Shown here: in pieces, positions 17,323 through 25,032 of the stretch
How positions within the stretch are numbered: position 1 is the stretch's first letter
Layout: every line of letters begins with the position of its first letter
Assembly: GCA_023957115.1 (NCBI GenBank)
Contig: JAMLHN010000008.1
Coordinates: forward strand, 74,429-123,794
From: Thermomicrobiales bacterium
Lineage (GTDB): Bacteria; Chloroflexota; Chloroflexia; Thermomicrobiales; UBA6265
DNA: 49,366 nucleotides
Reading direction: 5' to 3'
Translations under genes and position numbers: made by a program
Notes under the pieces: generated by a model
Database searches by the model: none
Seen by the model: only the letters and a program-made list of their open reading frames with translations
What the model was told of the DNA's origin: nothing

Positions 17323-18423
17323 TCACTTGGCCTGATAGGTTTCGATATCGTCAAGGTGTACGTCGCTGGCCGTGAAGTTCTGTACCGCGCCATCGATATC
17401 GAGCTGCACCACGCCCGAGTCGACCGTTCGCCCGGTCCGGATGGTGGCGGGACCAGACCGGGTGCGCTCGTCTGGCACGGTGATTCGTGCTCTGCCGGCT
17501 GTCTCCGACCAACTGACACCGGTGGGCTCGTCCGTCGCGAGCAGTCGGTGCGGTGTATGCGTTGCATCGGTGGAGACCCAAAGCCACATCTGGGGTTTGT
17601 TGTCCAACCGGATGAAACGCTCCGTGCTCGTTCCGGTGTCGACATCGATCAGCGCCTCGACGAGATGATCGTCACCCAGAATCGACATCGCGTCGCCGAT
17701 GCTCACGTTGGGCAGCTCGATGGGCTCGGTTTTCTTCGCGTCTTCGTCGGCAAATGCCTTTTCTGTGGCCGGAGAGATCCGGGTCTTGACCGGATTGGCT
17801 GGACGTCCTTCCGTGATGACATCGTTTCGAAGCTGAAGGCTGGACCTGAACGACGCGATCTGCAGCTGGACGTCGGCCGCGGCGTTGGCGTCACCCGCCT
17901 CGATACCCGCGACTCCACTCGACAGCGCGGTCGCCTTGAGCATGAGCCCGTTGTCGAAGAGACGAAGCTGGCGAAGGGCAATGTCGTCAACCGGTTTGTC
18001 GGAGAAGAGACCCCCATACCCGTAGCTGAGCGACTGCACCAGGTTGGCGGCATTCCGAAACCCCTGGACCACCGGCTCCAGCTCATTGACGCGTTGGGTA
18101 TTACGTACATCCGCCGCGGCCCGCTGGATCGATTCGACCCGCCCGGCATCCTGATTGAGCTGACGAGCAATATCGTCGCGCAACGCACGATCGGAGTCGC
18201 GGGCGCGCTCCTTGCTCTTGTAACCGGCATAACCTGATAATCGGTTTAGCGCCGACTCTGTGTTCGCCTCATAGTCGGATGCGAACTCGCCGGTTCGTTC
18301 GACTGTGTCGTCGACAGTTGATCGGGTCCGATCGACCGCAGACGTTGCCGTGTCCTTGATCCAGTTTTCCAGCTCATCGGCCTTGGCTTCGGCCTTTAAC
18401 ATCGTTTCCCGGAACCAGCTCAT
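17323..18423 (-). CDS. unknown protein with a DUF4178-like C-terminal region
   Basis: 366 residues, soluble, with no signal peptide. The first 75 residues are charged and helical (MSWFRETMLKAEAKADELENW). A middle region (about 80-200) has no recognised fold. From about 250 the sequence reads VSIGDAMSILGDDHLVEALIDVD...RFIRLDNKPQMWLWVSTD, which fits the beta-rich DUF4178 pattern (GD, W.WL); this match is by eye. DUF4178 proteins are repeatedly found beside PspA and SPFH genes. The ATG 18423 has AAGGAG about 10 nt upstream. It lies between pspA and the membrane zinc-ribbon gene on the same strand. Confidence 0.65.
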   Translation of the reverse strand: MSWFRETMLKAEAKADELENWIKDTATSAVDRTRSTVDDTVERTGEFASDYEANTESALNRLSGYAGYKSKERARDSDRALRDDIARQLNQDAGRVESIQRAAADVRNTQRVNELEPVVQGFRNAANLVQSLSYGYGGLFSDKPVDDIALRQLRLFDNGLMLKATALSSGVAGIEAGDANAAADVQLQIASFRSSLQLRNDVITEGRPANPVKTRISPATEKAFADEDAKKTEPIELPNVSIGDAMSILGDDHLVEALIDVDTGTSTERFIRLDNKPQMWLWVSTDATHTPHRLLATDEPTGVSWSETAGRARITVPDERTRSGPATIRTGRTVDSGVVQLDIDGAVQNFTASDVHLDDIETYQAK

Positions 18424-18470
18424 TGTTCATAACTCCTTCGCGGATCAGCGTGTCTGACTGGGAACTCGGG

Positions 18471-18995
18471 TCAGGAAAGAAAGATCTGCGCCCCACAATA
18501 CGGGCAGGTAACCACGCCTTTGCCGGCGAGCTCCAATTTTCCTCCACAGTTGGGGCAGAACTGGGCTCCCTGGAGCTTCGATGCGTCGACGGAGTAGAGC
18601 ATTCCCTTGTTCCAGTCGACATAGCCGCTGAAGAGCCCCCGCCCAACCAATTCATTGAGGTCACGCTCGACCTGGTCGCGACTCGATTTCAACTCCAGGA
18701 CGAGATCGGAAATCGAAACTTGCCCGCGCGTCGAGACGATATCGAGGAGGCGGCGCTGCTCGTTGATGCGGGCCATTTGCTTTTCTTCCTGCGCGCCTTT
18801 TCGCGTGAAGAAGATCCCACCACCGACGAGCGGTATGACGACGACTCCGAGAAGCAGGACCAACCCGAAGATCGCTCCTGAGCTTTCGAGCTTATCCTCG
18901 TTCATACCTGAGACGAGCCAGGCACCACCGGCCAATCCGAGGATGACGCCCGCGGCAATCATGCCCAGGCCAACCATTTTTCCCGACGAGCTCAT
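18471..18995 (-). CDS. membrane protein with winged-helix-like domain and C-terminal zinc ribbon
   Basis: 174 residues. Two N-terminal membrane segments (MVGLGMIAAGVILGLAGGAWLV and AIFGLVLLLGVVVIPLVGGGIFF) form a hairpin. A cytoplasmic helical region follows, resembling a winged helix/PCI-type domain (INEQRRLLDIVSTRGQVSISDLVLEL...VERDLNELVGRGLFSGYV). The end is a zinc ribbon with paired cysteines (CPNCGGK...CPYCGAQ). First gene of the SPFH-PspA block. The ATG at 18995 has GAGGG 5-6 nt upstream. Its function is unknown; it could be the membrane sensor or anchor of the module, which is inference. Confidence 0.7.
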   Translation of the reverse strand: MSSSGKMVGLGMIAAGVILGLAGGAWLVSGMNEDKLESSGAIFGLVLLLGVVVIPLVGGGIFFTRKGAQEEKQMARINEQRRLLDIVSTRGQVSISDLVLELKSSRDQVERDLNELVGRGLFSGYVDWNKGMLYSVDASKLQGAQFCPNCGGKLELAGKGVVTCPYCGAQIFLS

Positions 18996-19041
18996 CGCAT
19001 CCCTCTATCGTCCGACGCCAATGTCACAAGCAACGTGACCT

Positions 19042-20163
19042 TTAGGAATTGTCGCGAATCGAGCGCAAGAAGACGAGCGTTTCCTTGGCGCAATCTTGCC
19101 ACGAGAACGACCGCGCGCGTGCCAATCCGCGTGTTCTGAGCTCCTGGCCCGTAGCCGCGCTCGACAATACCCGGTCGATTCCAGCGGCGATTGCATCGAC
19201 ATCCGTTGGATCGACGAGGAGCGCCGCATCGCCGCCAATCTCGGGAAGTGACGAGCGTTCGGACGTCACGACAGGGGTACCGCAGGCCATGGACTCGACG
19301 ACCGGAAGCCCGAATCCCTCGTAGAGTGAGACGAATGCCATGACCGCGGCTGCCGAATAGAGTGCCGGGAGCTGATCATTGCGGACGAATCCAGGCGCCC
19401 GGATTCGCGTCCGGAATGGGCTCTGGGCGATTCGCTCGAAGATGCTTTCGGCGTTCCAGCCAGGAGATCCCACAAGCACGAGACCGAGCTCCGGGTGGGC
19501 TGGAGCAAGCCGTTCGAACGCGGCGATCAGCCGACCGAGATTCTTGCGCGAATGGAGCGATCCAACCGCCAGAACGAACCGATCCGGAAGGGCGAGCTCA
19601 GCTCTGATCTGCGCGACCGCTGCGTCGGTCGCCGGAGAGAAGCGGGTATCGACACCGTGATAGATCACGCGAATCTTCTCAGGATGCACGCCCAGCAGCT
19701 CGATCAGATCTCGCCGGGTCTGGTGCGATACCGCGATGATGCCGTTCGCTGCCCGGCAATTCCATCTGGTCGACCAGGCGAGCTGCCGGCGATGCCGCGG
19801 ATCGTGGCAATCGGGTTCGACGAGATACCCAAGATCGTGAATGGTGACGACGCTGCGTGGATGGACTGGTGGGATGACATGCGCTGGAACGAAGAGCACA
19901 TCAGGAGGATTGCGCTGCATCTCGGCCGAGAGCGCCCGAATAGTCCAGAACCGTCTGGCCGGGCGGAGAACCGGTGTTCCCGGCAGGCGCAGATGAGTGG
20001 GTGGACTCGCCGCATTGAGATAGACCGCGATCGACTCAGGAGAATCGAGTTCCGCCATCGCCGACAGCAGCTCGATCGAATACCGTTCCGTCCCGGTCGG
20101 ATCGGGGCGGGTTGCGCGGCTGCCGTCGATTCCGAAGGCGAACTGCCAAGCGCGGTTCGTCAG
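19042..20163 (-). CDS. glycosyltransferase family 4-type (GT-B) protein
   Basis: About 373 residues. N-terminal [24 protein letters not shown] matches the nucleotide-sugar enzyme start GIDGR...TGIGRY; the C-terminal half has [64 protein letters not shown] (EX7E region) and [12 protein letters not shown]. No ATG, GTG or TTG stands in frame near the expected start. The best candidate is CTG at 20163, overlapping the fabZ TGA (CTGA) with GGAG 5 nt upstream; a lost base is the alternative. Third gene after purA and fabZ. Confidence 0.85.
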   Translation of the reverse strand: MTNRAWQFAFGIDGSRATRPDPTGTERYSIELLSAMAELDSPESIAVYLNAASPPTHLRLPGTPVLRPARRFWTIRALSAEMQRNPPDVLFVPAHVIPPVHPRSVVTIHDLGYLVEPDCHDPRHRRQLAWSTRWNCRAANGIIAVSHQTRRDLIELLGVHPEKIRVIYHGVDTRFSPATDAAVAQIRAELALPDRFVLAVGSLHSRKNLGRLIAAFERLAPAHPELGLVLVGSPGWNAESIFERIAQSPFRTRIRAPGFVRNDQLPALYSAAAVMAFVSLYEGFGLPVVESMACGTPVVTSERSSLPEIGGDAALLVDPTDVDAIAAGIDRVLSSAATGQELRTRGLARARSFSWQDCAKETLVFLRSIRDNS

Positions 20164-20627
20164 CTGAGCTCCGACATGAGGGGGCCTAGCGCGAACATGA
20201 AATCGCCCTTGCAGGCGATGTCGCCATCGACGGTGGCCGTCCCGCTTCCCGTCCCGATCGAGCGGCGCAGCTGCCCGAGCTCGACCTCCAGCCGCAGGGT
20301 ATCGCCTGGTTTGACCTGTCGCTTGAACCGAACATTGTCGATCCCCGCGAAGAACGCAATACGGCCCTGGTATTCCTCCATTGACCCCAGGGCAATGCCA
20401 CCGACCTGGGCAAGTGCCTCGACGATGAGGACCCCGGGCATGACCGGATACTCGGGAAAGTGCCCCTGGAAGAAATGCTCGTTGATGGTGACGTTCTTGA
20501 TTCCGACCGCGCGTTTGCCCGCTTCCAGCTCGATGATGCGATCGACCAGGAGAAACGGAAACCGGTGCGGAAGGATCTTCTGGATAGCGACAGAGTCGAG
20601 AATCGTCGGTTCGACGGCTTCGGTCAC
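20160..20627 (-). CDS. fabZ: 3-hydroxyacyl-[ACP] dehydratase FabZ
   Basis: Dehydrates beta-hydroxyacyl-ACP in fatty acid elongation. 155 residues; the hotdog-fold signature [14 protein letters not shown], the active-site helix region [19 protein letters not shown] (catalytic His and Glu) and the [17 protein letters not shown] strand are all present. The start is GTG at 20627 with GAAAGGA about 7 nt upstream. It lies 14 bp after purA and its stop overlaps the likely start of the glycosyltransferase, so the three are probably co-transcribed. Confidence 0.94.
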   Translation of the reverse strand: MTEAVEPTILDSVAIQKILPHRFPFLLVDRIIELEAGKRAVGIKNVTINEHFFQGHFPEYPVMPGVLIVEALAQVGGIALGSMEEYQGRIAFFAGIDNVRFKRQVKPGDTLRLEVELGQLRRSIGTGSGTATVDGDIACKGDFMFALGPLMSELS

Positions 20628-20641
20628 GATTGGTCCTTTCT

Positions 20642-21940
20642 CTATCGGATGACGGCCGCGATGTCGCGCCCGACCGAGACGAGCTGGTCACGATCGGGAC
20701 CGACACCGACCATCGAAACCGGGGCGCCGGTCAGCGCACCGATTCGGTCGATATACGCCCGCGCCTTGGACGGCAGGTCCTGCCCCTCGCGGATCGCGGT
20801 CGTATCCTCCAGCCATCCTTCGGCCGGAGCGAGAATCGGTTTGACACGATCGTAGTCGGTCGAAAGCGTCGGAACATGCTCGATTGCCGCTCCATCAAGC
20901 TCGTAGCCAGCGCCAACCTGGATTGGATCAAATCCGTCGAGCACGTCGAGGAGGGTAAGCGCGATCTCGGTGACTCCATTCAACCGGACGACTCGCCGCG
21001 CCGCCACGCTGTCGAACCAACCGACCCGGCGGGGACGACCCGTGGTCGTTCCGTATTCGCGTCCACGCTCGCGAATCTCATGTCCGGTTTCGTCGAAGAG
21101 CTCGGTTGGAAAGGGGCCACTCCCGACCCGGGAGCTGTATGCCTTGAAGACGCCGATGACCCGGTCGACCTGGTTCGGCGCGATGCCCGCGCCCTGGCAG
21201 GCGCCCGCGGCCGTCGGCGAGGATGAGGTCACGAACGGATAGCTTCCATAGTCGATGTCCAGCATGGCGCCTTGAGCGCATTCCACGATCACCCGCTCTC
21301 CGCGGTCGAGCGCGTCCTGGACCACATCTTCGGCGTGGCCGACGAAGGGCCAGAGCGATTCCGCTGCGCCGATGAGTTGCTCGGTCATGCTGACGGCGTC
21401 GACTTCCTCGCTTTCGTAGTAGGCACTCAGGAGCTTATTGCGCGCGTCGAAGCTCCGGTCGAGCTCAGGACGTGCGGTTCGCTCATCGCAGAGATCGGCA
21501 ATCCGCATACCGCGACGCGAAACCTTATCGGCATATGCGGGGCCGATCCCACGCAGGGTTGTGCCAATGGGGACCTCACCCCGAAGACGCTCTTCGCCGC
21601 GATCGATTTCGGAATGGTAGGGCAGAACGACGTGAGCCCGATCGGAGATCACCAGCGCGGAGGTGTCGATGCCACGGTCGCGCAGCTCCTGAAGCTCCTG
21701 CGCGAGCTGGATCGGATCGATGACCACACCGGCGCCGATGACGCAGGTGGTCCCGGGCGAGAGGATTCCGGACGGCACGAGGTGCATCTTGAAGACGCCC
21801 TGCGGCGTCGAAATCGTATGACCGGCATTGCTGCCGCCATTTGCACGGACGACCATCCCGGACGAACTGGCGAGGGCGTCTGTAATCTTGCCCTTGCCTT
21901 CGTCTCCCCACTGTCCGCCGAGAACTATTGTCGCAGGCAT
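20642..21940 (-). CDS. purA: adenylosuccinate synthetase
   Basis: GTP-dependent ligase that commits IMP to AMP. 432 residues, standard size. The N-terminal [10 protein letters not shown] motif, [43 protein letters not shown] and the C-terminal STTGRPRR-like [13 protein letters not shown] region are in order. The ATG at 21940 has only a weak upstream match (AAGAAGCG). Located 42 bp downstream of hspR on the same strand and followed by fabZ. Confidence 0.96.
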   Translation of the reverse strand: MPATIVLGGQWGDEGKGKITDALASSSGMVVRANGGSNAGHTISTPQGVFKMHLVPSGILSPGTTCVIGAGVVIDPIQLAQELQELRDRGIDTSALVISDRAHVVLPYHSEIDRGEERLRGEVPIGTTLRGIGPAYADKVSRRGMRIADLCDERTARPELDRSFDARNKLLSAYYESEEVDAVSMTEQLIGAAESLWPFVGHAEDVVQDALDRGERVIVECAQGAMLDIDYGSYPFVTSSSPTAAGACQGAGIAPNQVDRVIGVFKAYSSRVGSGPFPTELFDETGHEIRERGREYGTTTGRPRRVGWFDSVAARRVVRLNGVTEIALTLLDVLDGFDPIQVGAGYELDGAAIEHVPTLSTDYDRVKPILAPAEGWLEDTTAIREGQDLPSKARAYIDRIGALTGAPVSMVGVGPDRDQLVSVGRDIAAVIR

Positions 21941-21982
21941 CGACTTGCTATCGCTTCTTTCTGTTGTGGGCGCAGCCGGTGT

Positions 21983-22306
21983 TCAGGTTCGCTCGCCCGG
22001 TCGCTCGACCGGCAAACCAGCTCGCGCGCGCAATGCAATGATCTGTTCACGCATGTTCAGGATGACCTCGACCCCGGCAAGGTTGACGCCGAGATCGTTG
22101 GTCAATCGTTCGATCGTTTGAATACGCTCGACCGTTTCTTCGTGATAGAGCCGGAAATGCTCGTCCGATTCGGCTGGCCGGATCAATCCGGCGCGCTCCA
22201 GATAGCGGACACGCCGCGTCGTTACGCCGGTCCGGGTCGAAATTGCCTCTAGTGTGACATAACGCGTCTCGATCGAGCCACCCTGGCTGGTGCGTTTCTT
22301 CGGCAT
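21983..22306 (-). CDS. hspR: MerR-family heat-shock regulator HspR
   Basis: 107-residue DNA-binding repressor. The MerR helix-turn-helix reads YVTLEAISTRTGVTTRRVRYLERAGLI, followed by RLYHEETVERIQTIERLTNDLGVNLAGVEVILNMREQI, typical of HspR. In Actinobacteria HspR represses dnaK/dnaJ/clpB operons through HAIR sites (CTTGAGT-N7-ACTCAAG); I saw no such site upstream of this operon. The ATG at 22306 lies 2 bp after the dnaJ stop, with GGAGG upstream, so it is translated with dnaJ. The open frame extends upstream into dnaJ antisense-like sequence and was not used. Confidence 0.9.
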   Translation of the reverse strand: MPKKRTSQGGSIETRYVTLEAISTRTGVTTRRVRYLERAGLIRPAESDEHFRLYHEETVERIQTIERLTNDLGVNLAGVEVILNMREQIIALRARAGLPVERPGERT

Positions 22307-22308
22307 CG

Positions 22309-23370
22309 TCAACCTCCGGATCGCAAGCTTCTCAACTCTTCGAGAAGCGCTTTCTCTCGGTCGGTCAGGTTGGTCGGCAAGACCACATTGGCACGGGCGA
22401 GCAGATCGCCTCGTTCCCCGCTCTTCTTGAGCTTCGGCATTCCCTGCCCACGAAGCCGGAACACCCGTCCCTGTTGTGTCTCCACGGGAATGGTGAGCTC
22501 GACACGTCCGGTCGGCGTGGTTACCTGGACCTTGCCGCCGAGCAGCGCCGTGAACATGGGGACATCGACTTCGCTGCGGAGATTGTCGCCTTCCCGGGTA
22601 AATCGCTTGTCGTCCGCGACTTTGACGATGAGGTAGACATCGCCGTTCGGACCGCCGGCGTCGCCTGCGCCGCCCTGACCGGCGACTTTGACGCGTGAGC
22701 CAGAGTGAACCCCAGCGGGGATCTTGACTTCGATGGTTTTGATGCGCGGAATGTATCCCGAACCGTCGCAGGTCGGGCAGATGGTGTTGCGCACCAATCC
22801 AGTCCCACCGCAGGTTGGGCAAATCTCTTCTGCCTGGATGTCGAAGCGTCTCTTGGTGCCACGGAACGCCTCATCGAATGAGACTTCGACTTCGGCTTCT
22901 ATGTCCTGACCTCGACGTGGTCGCGGTGCGGTTCGCGTGAACGTCTCGGCGCCGCGCCGGTTGCCGCCGAAACTGCCGAACAGTGTTTCGAAGAAATCGG
23001 AATGGTCGCTCGTCGACGAAAAATCCGTGTGGGTGTAGCCGCCGCTACTCCCGGTAAACCACGTTCCGAAATCGTCTGCGCCGCTCCGGCGCGCGTCGTC
23101 GGCGGGTTCGTCACCGGTATATCCGGCTTCCTTGTAGCGCTGCCATTCTTCGCCGTATCGATCATAAAGCTTGCGTTTGTCCGAGTCGGAGAGAACCTCG
23201 TAAGCCTCATTGACCTCTTTGAACCGTTCTTCTGCACCGGCGTCGCCTGGATTGACGTCTGGATGATGCTTGCGTGCCTGCTTGCGAAACGCAGCTTTGA
23301 TCTGGCTTTCGTCGGCCGATCGATCGATTCCCAGTGCTTCGTAGTAGTCCTTGAATTCGAGTCTAGGCAT
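22309..23370 (-). CDS. dnaJ: DnaJ-family co-chaperone with a half-size zinc finger
   Basis: 353 residues. The J domain (residues 4-70) has the catalytic HPD at 36-38. A Gly/Ser/Phe-rich linker follows to about 150, then the substrate-binding C-terminal domain. The zinc-finger insert has only two CxxCxGxG repeats (Cys184/187 and Cys198/201) instead of the canonical four, so it can form one zinc site. It stimulates DnaK ATPase and delivers substrates. The ATG at 23370 overlaps the DUF4126 gene stop by 8 bp. It might be better called DnaJ2 or CbpA-like; dnaK is not in the window. Confidence 0.92.
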   Translation of the reverse strand: MPRLEFKDYYEALGIDRSADESQIKAAFRKQARKHHPDVNPGDAGAEERFKEVNEAYEVLSDSDKRKLYDRYGEEWQRYKEAGYTGDEPADDARRSGADDFGTWFTGSSGGYTHTDFSSTSDHSDFFETLFGSFGGNRRGAETFTRTAPRPRRGQDIEAEVEVSFDEAFRGTKRRFDIQAEEICPTCGGTGLVRNTICPTCDGSGYIPRIKTIEVKIPAGVHSGSRVKVAGQGGAGDAGGPNGDVYLIVKVADDKRFTREGDNLRSEVDVPMFTALLGGKVQVTTPTGRVELTIPVETQQGRVFRLRGQGMPKLKKSGERGDLLARANVVLPTNLTDREKALLEELRSLRSGG

Positions 23371-24049
23371 CTGGTGTTTCCGGGTGAATGCTTGGTTTGG
23401 CGCGGCGTGTGACCGGGCGTTTTGGCCGGCGCCCATGCGACGCCGAAGTCTCGCTCAATACGCGGACTCCGTCCTCGGCCGCTTCAGGTTTCTTGATGAG
23501 GTCGTTCGGACCACTTGTCTTCCGGTAGACCCAAGCGAGACCGATTCCCGCGGGAATGGCAACGAACGCCCCAATCCATGGCGCCACAATGGCCAGCACC
23601 GTTAGTACGCCCGCGATCCCATCCTCGATGAACGAGACCATAGGGTTCGCCAGGCCATTGGTGGCGATCGTGATCCGGGTGCGCGTTATCGACTTCCACG
23701 CATGTACCGCTCCCGCGAGGAGGAGGCCAATGAACATGGCGGCGACTTCGTGAATCTCTCCCTGGTTCGCAACGACCGCCATCATCAAAAACATCCCGGC
23801 GGCTGGACGGATGGGGGAGTTGATGAGATCGTTGAGATGATCGATACGCGGGATCTTGTCGGCGACCAGATCGACCGTCACCAGCGCCAGGAGGATGAGG
23901 ATCCCCCCGATCGACGAGATGATATTGAAGGGCTGCGGAAGATCGACAGAGCTAGTAAACCGGTCCGCAAGCGCCAGTCCCAGAATCGGCAGAAACGCGT
24001 TGAGACCAGCCGATGCCGCAAGCAGCATCCCGGTCAAGGTATACGTCAC
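23363..24049 (-). CDS. DUF4126 family membrane protein
   Basis: 228 residues with about five membrane segments ([89 protein letters not shown]). The [17 protein letters not shown] stretch fits DUF4126. The last 50 residues are hydrophilic and basic. GTG 24049 ([19 protein letters not shown]) has AGGGTG a few nt upstream. The 3' end overlaps the dnaJ start by 8 bp, so the gene leads the dnaJ-hspR operon. The family function is unknown. Confidence 0.8.
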   Translation of the reverse strand: MTYTLTGMLLAASAGLNAFLPILGLALADRFTSSVDLPQPFNIISSIGGILILLALVTVDLVADKIPRIDHLNDLINSPIRPAAGMFLMMAVVANQGEIHEVAAMFIGLLLAGAVHAWKSITRTRITIATNGLANPMVSFIEDGIAGVLTVLAIVAPWIGAFVAIPAGIGLAWVYRKTSGPNDLIKKPEAAEDGVRVLSETSASHGRRPKRPVTRRAKPSIHPETPDA

Positions 24050-24099
24050 GGATTCACCCTGAAATGCGCAGGCCGGCACCCAGCGCGCACGGCGCAATC

Positions 24100-24105
24100 A
24101 CTATA
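24100..24105 (-). promoter_or_regulatory. candidate -10 for the DUF4126-dnaJ-hspR operon
   Basis: Minus-strand TATAGT 51 nt ahead of the GTG start. A weak -35, TCGATA, lies 16 bp upstream. No HAIR-type inverted repeat was found in the 171-bp gap to lexA. Confidence 0.35.
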
Positions 24106-24220
24106 CCAGCTTGCCCAGTTCTATCGACCACACGCTGCCATGGTGGAATCCCGCAATTCCGTCGCCGGGCAGCAATTTACGGCGAATACACCGGAATTCG
24201 AACGCTGAAGCGCGGCTCGA

Positions 24221-24859
24221 TCACTGCACCGAGCGAACGACCGTCACCAGCTTGCCCTGGATCTGCACATTCTCCGGATCGGTATAGATCGGCTCCATGG
24301 TGACGTTGGCCGGCTGCAGCCGAACCCGGTCGTTTTCGTAGTAGAACTTCTTGAGCGTGGTTTCCTTCTCGTCCTTGAGCCAGACGGCGACGGTGTCTCC
24401 GTTTTCGCACGTCTCCTGATGGCGCAGCAGGACGACATCTCCATCGTTGATCAGGGCGTCGATCATCGAATGTCCCTTGACCCGCAGCCCAAAGAGGTTG
24501 GCGCCGCCATCGGAAACGAATTCAGAGCCGAGCTCGATCGATTCGAGCGGCTCGACGCCTTCCAGATCTTCAGGAACGGGAATAGGAAGACCAGCGGCAA
24601 TCTGGCCGATGACCGGAATCGCCACCACCTTGCGGCGCCCAGGACCGCGATTCACCAGCTCGATGCCACGTGAGATGTTGCGGTTGCGGCGAATGAGATT
24701 GTGCGCCTCGAGTACCTTGAGGTTGTAATCGACAACACTGGTCGAGGAAATCCCAAGCTCGGCTTGAATATCGCGGATCGTCGGCGGATAGTCATTCTCA
24801 TCGAGAAAGCTCTCGATATAGTCGAGAATCGCCTGTTGCCGTCGAGAGAGGTCCTTCAT
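24221..24859 (-). CDS. lexA: SOS repressor LexA
   Basis: 212-residue repressor and self-cleaving protease. N-terminal winged helix (MKDLSRRQQAILDYIESFLDENDYPPTIRDIQAELG), the cleavage pair Ala89-Gly90 in QIAAGLPIP, catalytic Ser131 in GHSMIDALI and the catalytic Lys near 170 in ETTLKKF. The ATG at 24859 follows GGAGA. The gene has its own consensus promoter with a perfect SOS box inside it, so it represses itself. It is divergent from mutS2. Confidence 0.96.
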   Translation of the reverse strand: MKDLSRRQQAILDYIESFLDENDYPPTIRDIQAELGISSTSVVDYNLKVLEAHNLIRRNRNISRGIELVNRGPGRRKVVAIPVIGQIAAGLPIPVPEDLEGVEPLESIELGSEFVSDGGANLFGLRVKGHSMIDALINDGDVVLLRHQETCENGDTVAVWLKDEKETTLKKFYYENDRVRLQPANVTMEPIYTDPENVQIQGKLVTVVRSVQ

Positions 24860-24912
24860 ACTTTTCTCCAGTGCTGTAGGTCCCATGTGCGGGCGCGGGT
24901 TCCTGACAGAGG

Positions 24913-24941
24913 ATTATAGGAAGAACACATGTTCGTGTCAA
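24913..24941 (-). promoter_or_regulatory. lexA promoter: consensus -35 and -10 around an SOS box
   Basis: On the minus strand TTGACA (24936-24941), a 17-bp spacer and TATAAT (24913-24918) make a perfect housekeeping promoter. The transcript would start around 24906, leaving a leader of about 45 nt. Confidence 0.85.
24923..24934. promoter_or_regulatory. SOS box (LexA operator), Gram-positive type
   Basis: GAACACATGTTC matches the Bacillus/Actinobacteria-type operator core GAAC-RNRY-GTTC exactly. It lies wholly inside the spacer between the -35 and -10 of lexA, so LexA bound here would block RNA polymerase directly. Confidence 0.85.
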
Positions 24942-25032
24942 ACTTGCGTTCTGTTTTTGACGAGCGAGGCACCGTAGCGCCCGCGCGGTGCCTCTCCGGT
25001 CCAAGCCCGATTCATCTTTGAAAGACCGATCC

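Noticed and set aside
16489..18237. 582-codon open frame on the plus strand
   Set aside because: Antisense to pspA and the DUF4178-like gene; composition and lack of motifs mark it as a shadow.
24050..24220. HspR operator (HAIR) upstream of the DUF4126-dnaJ-hspR operon
   Set aside because: Looked for CTTGAGT-N7-ACTCAAG and found no convincing match.
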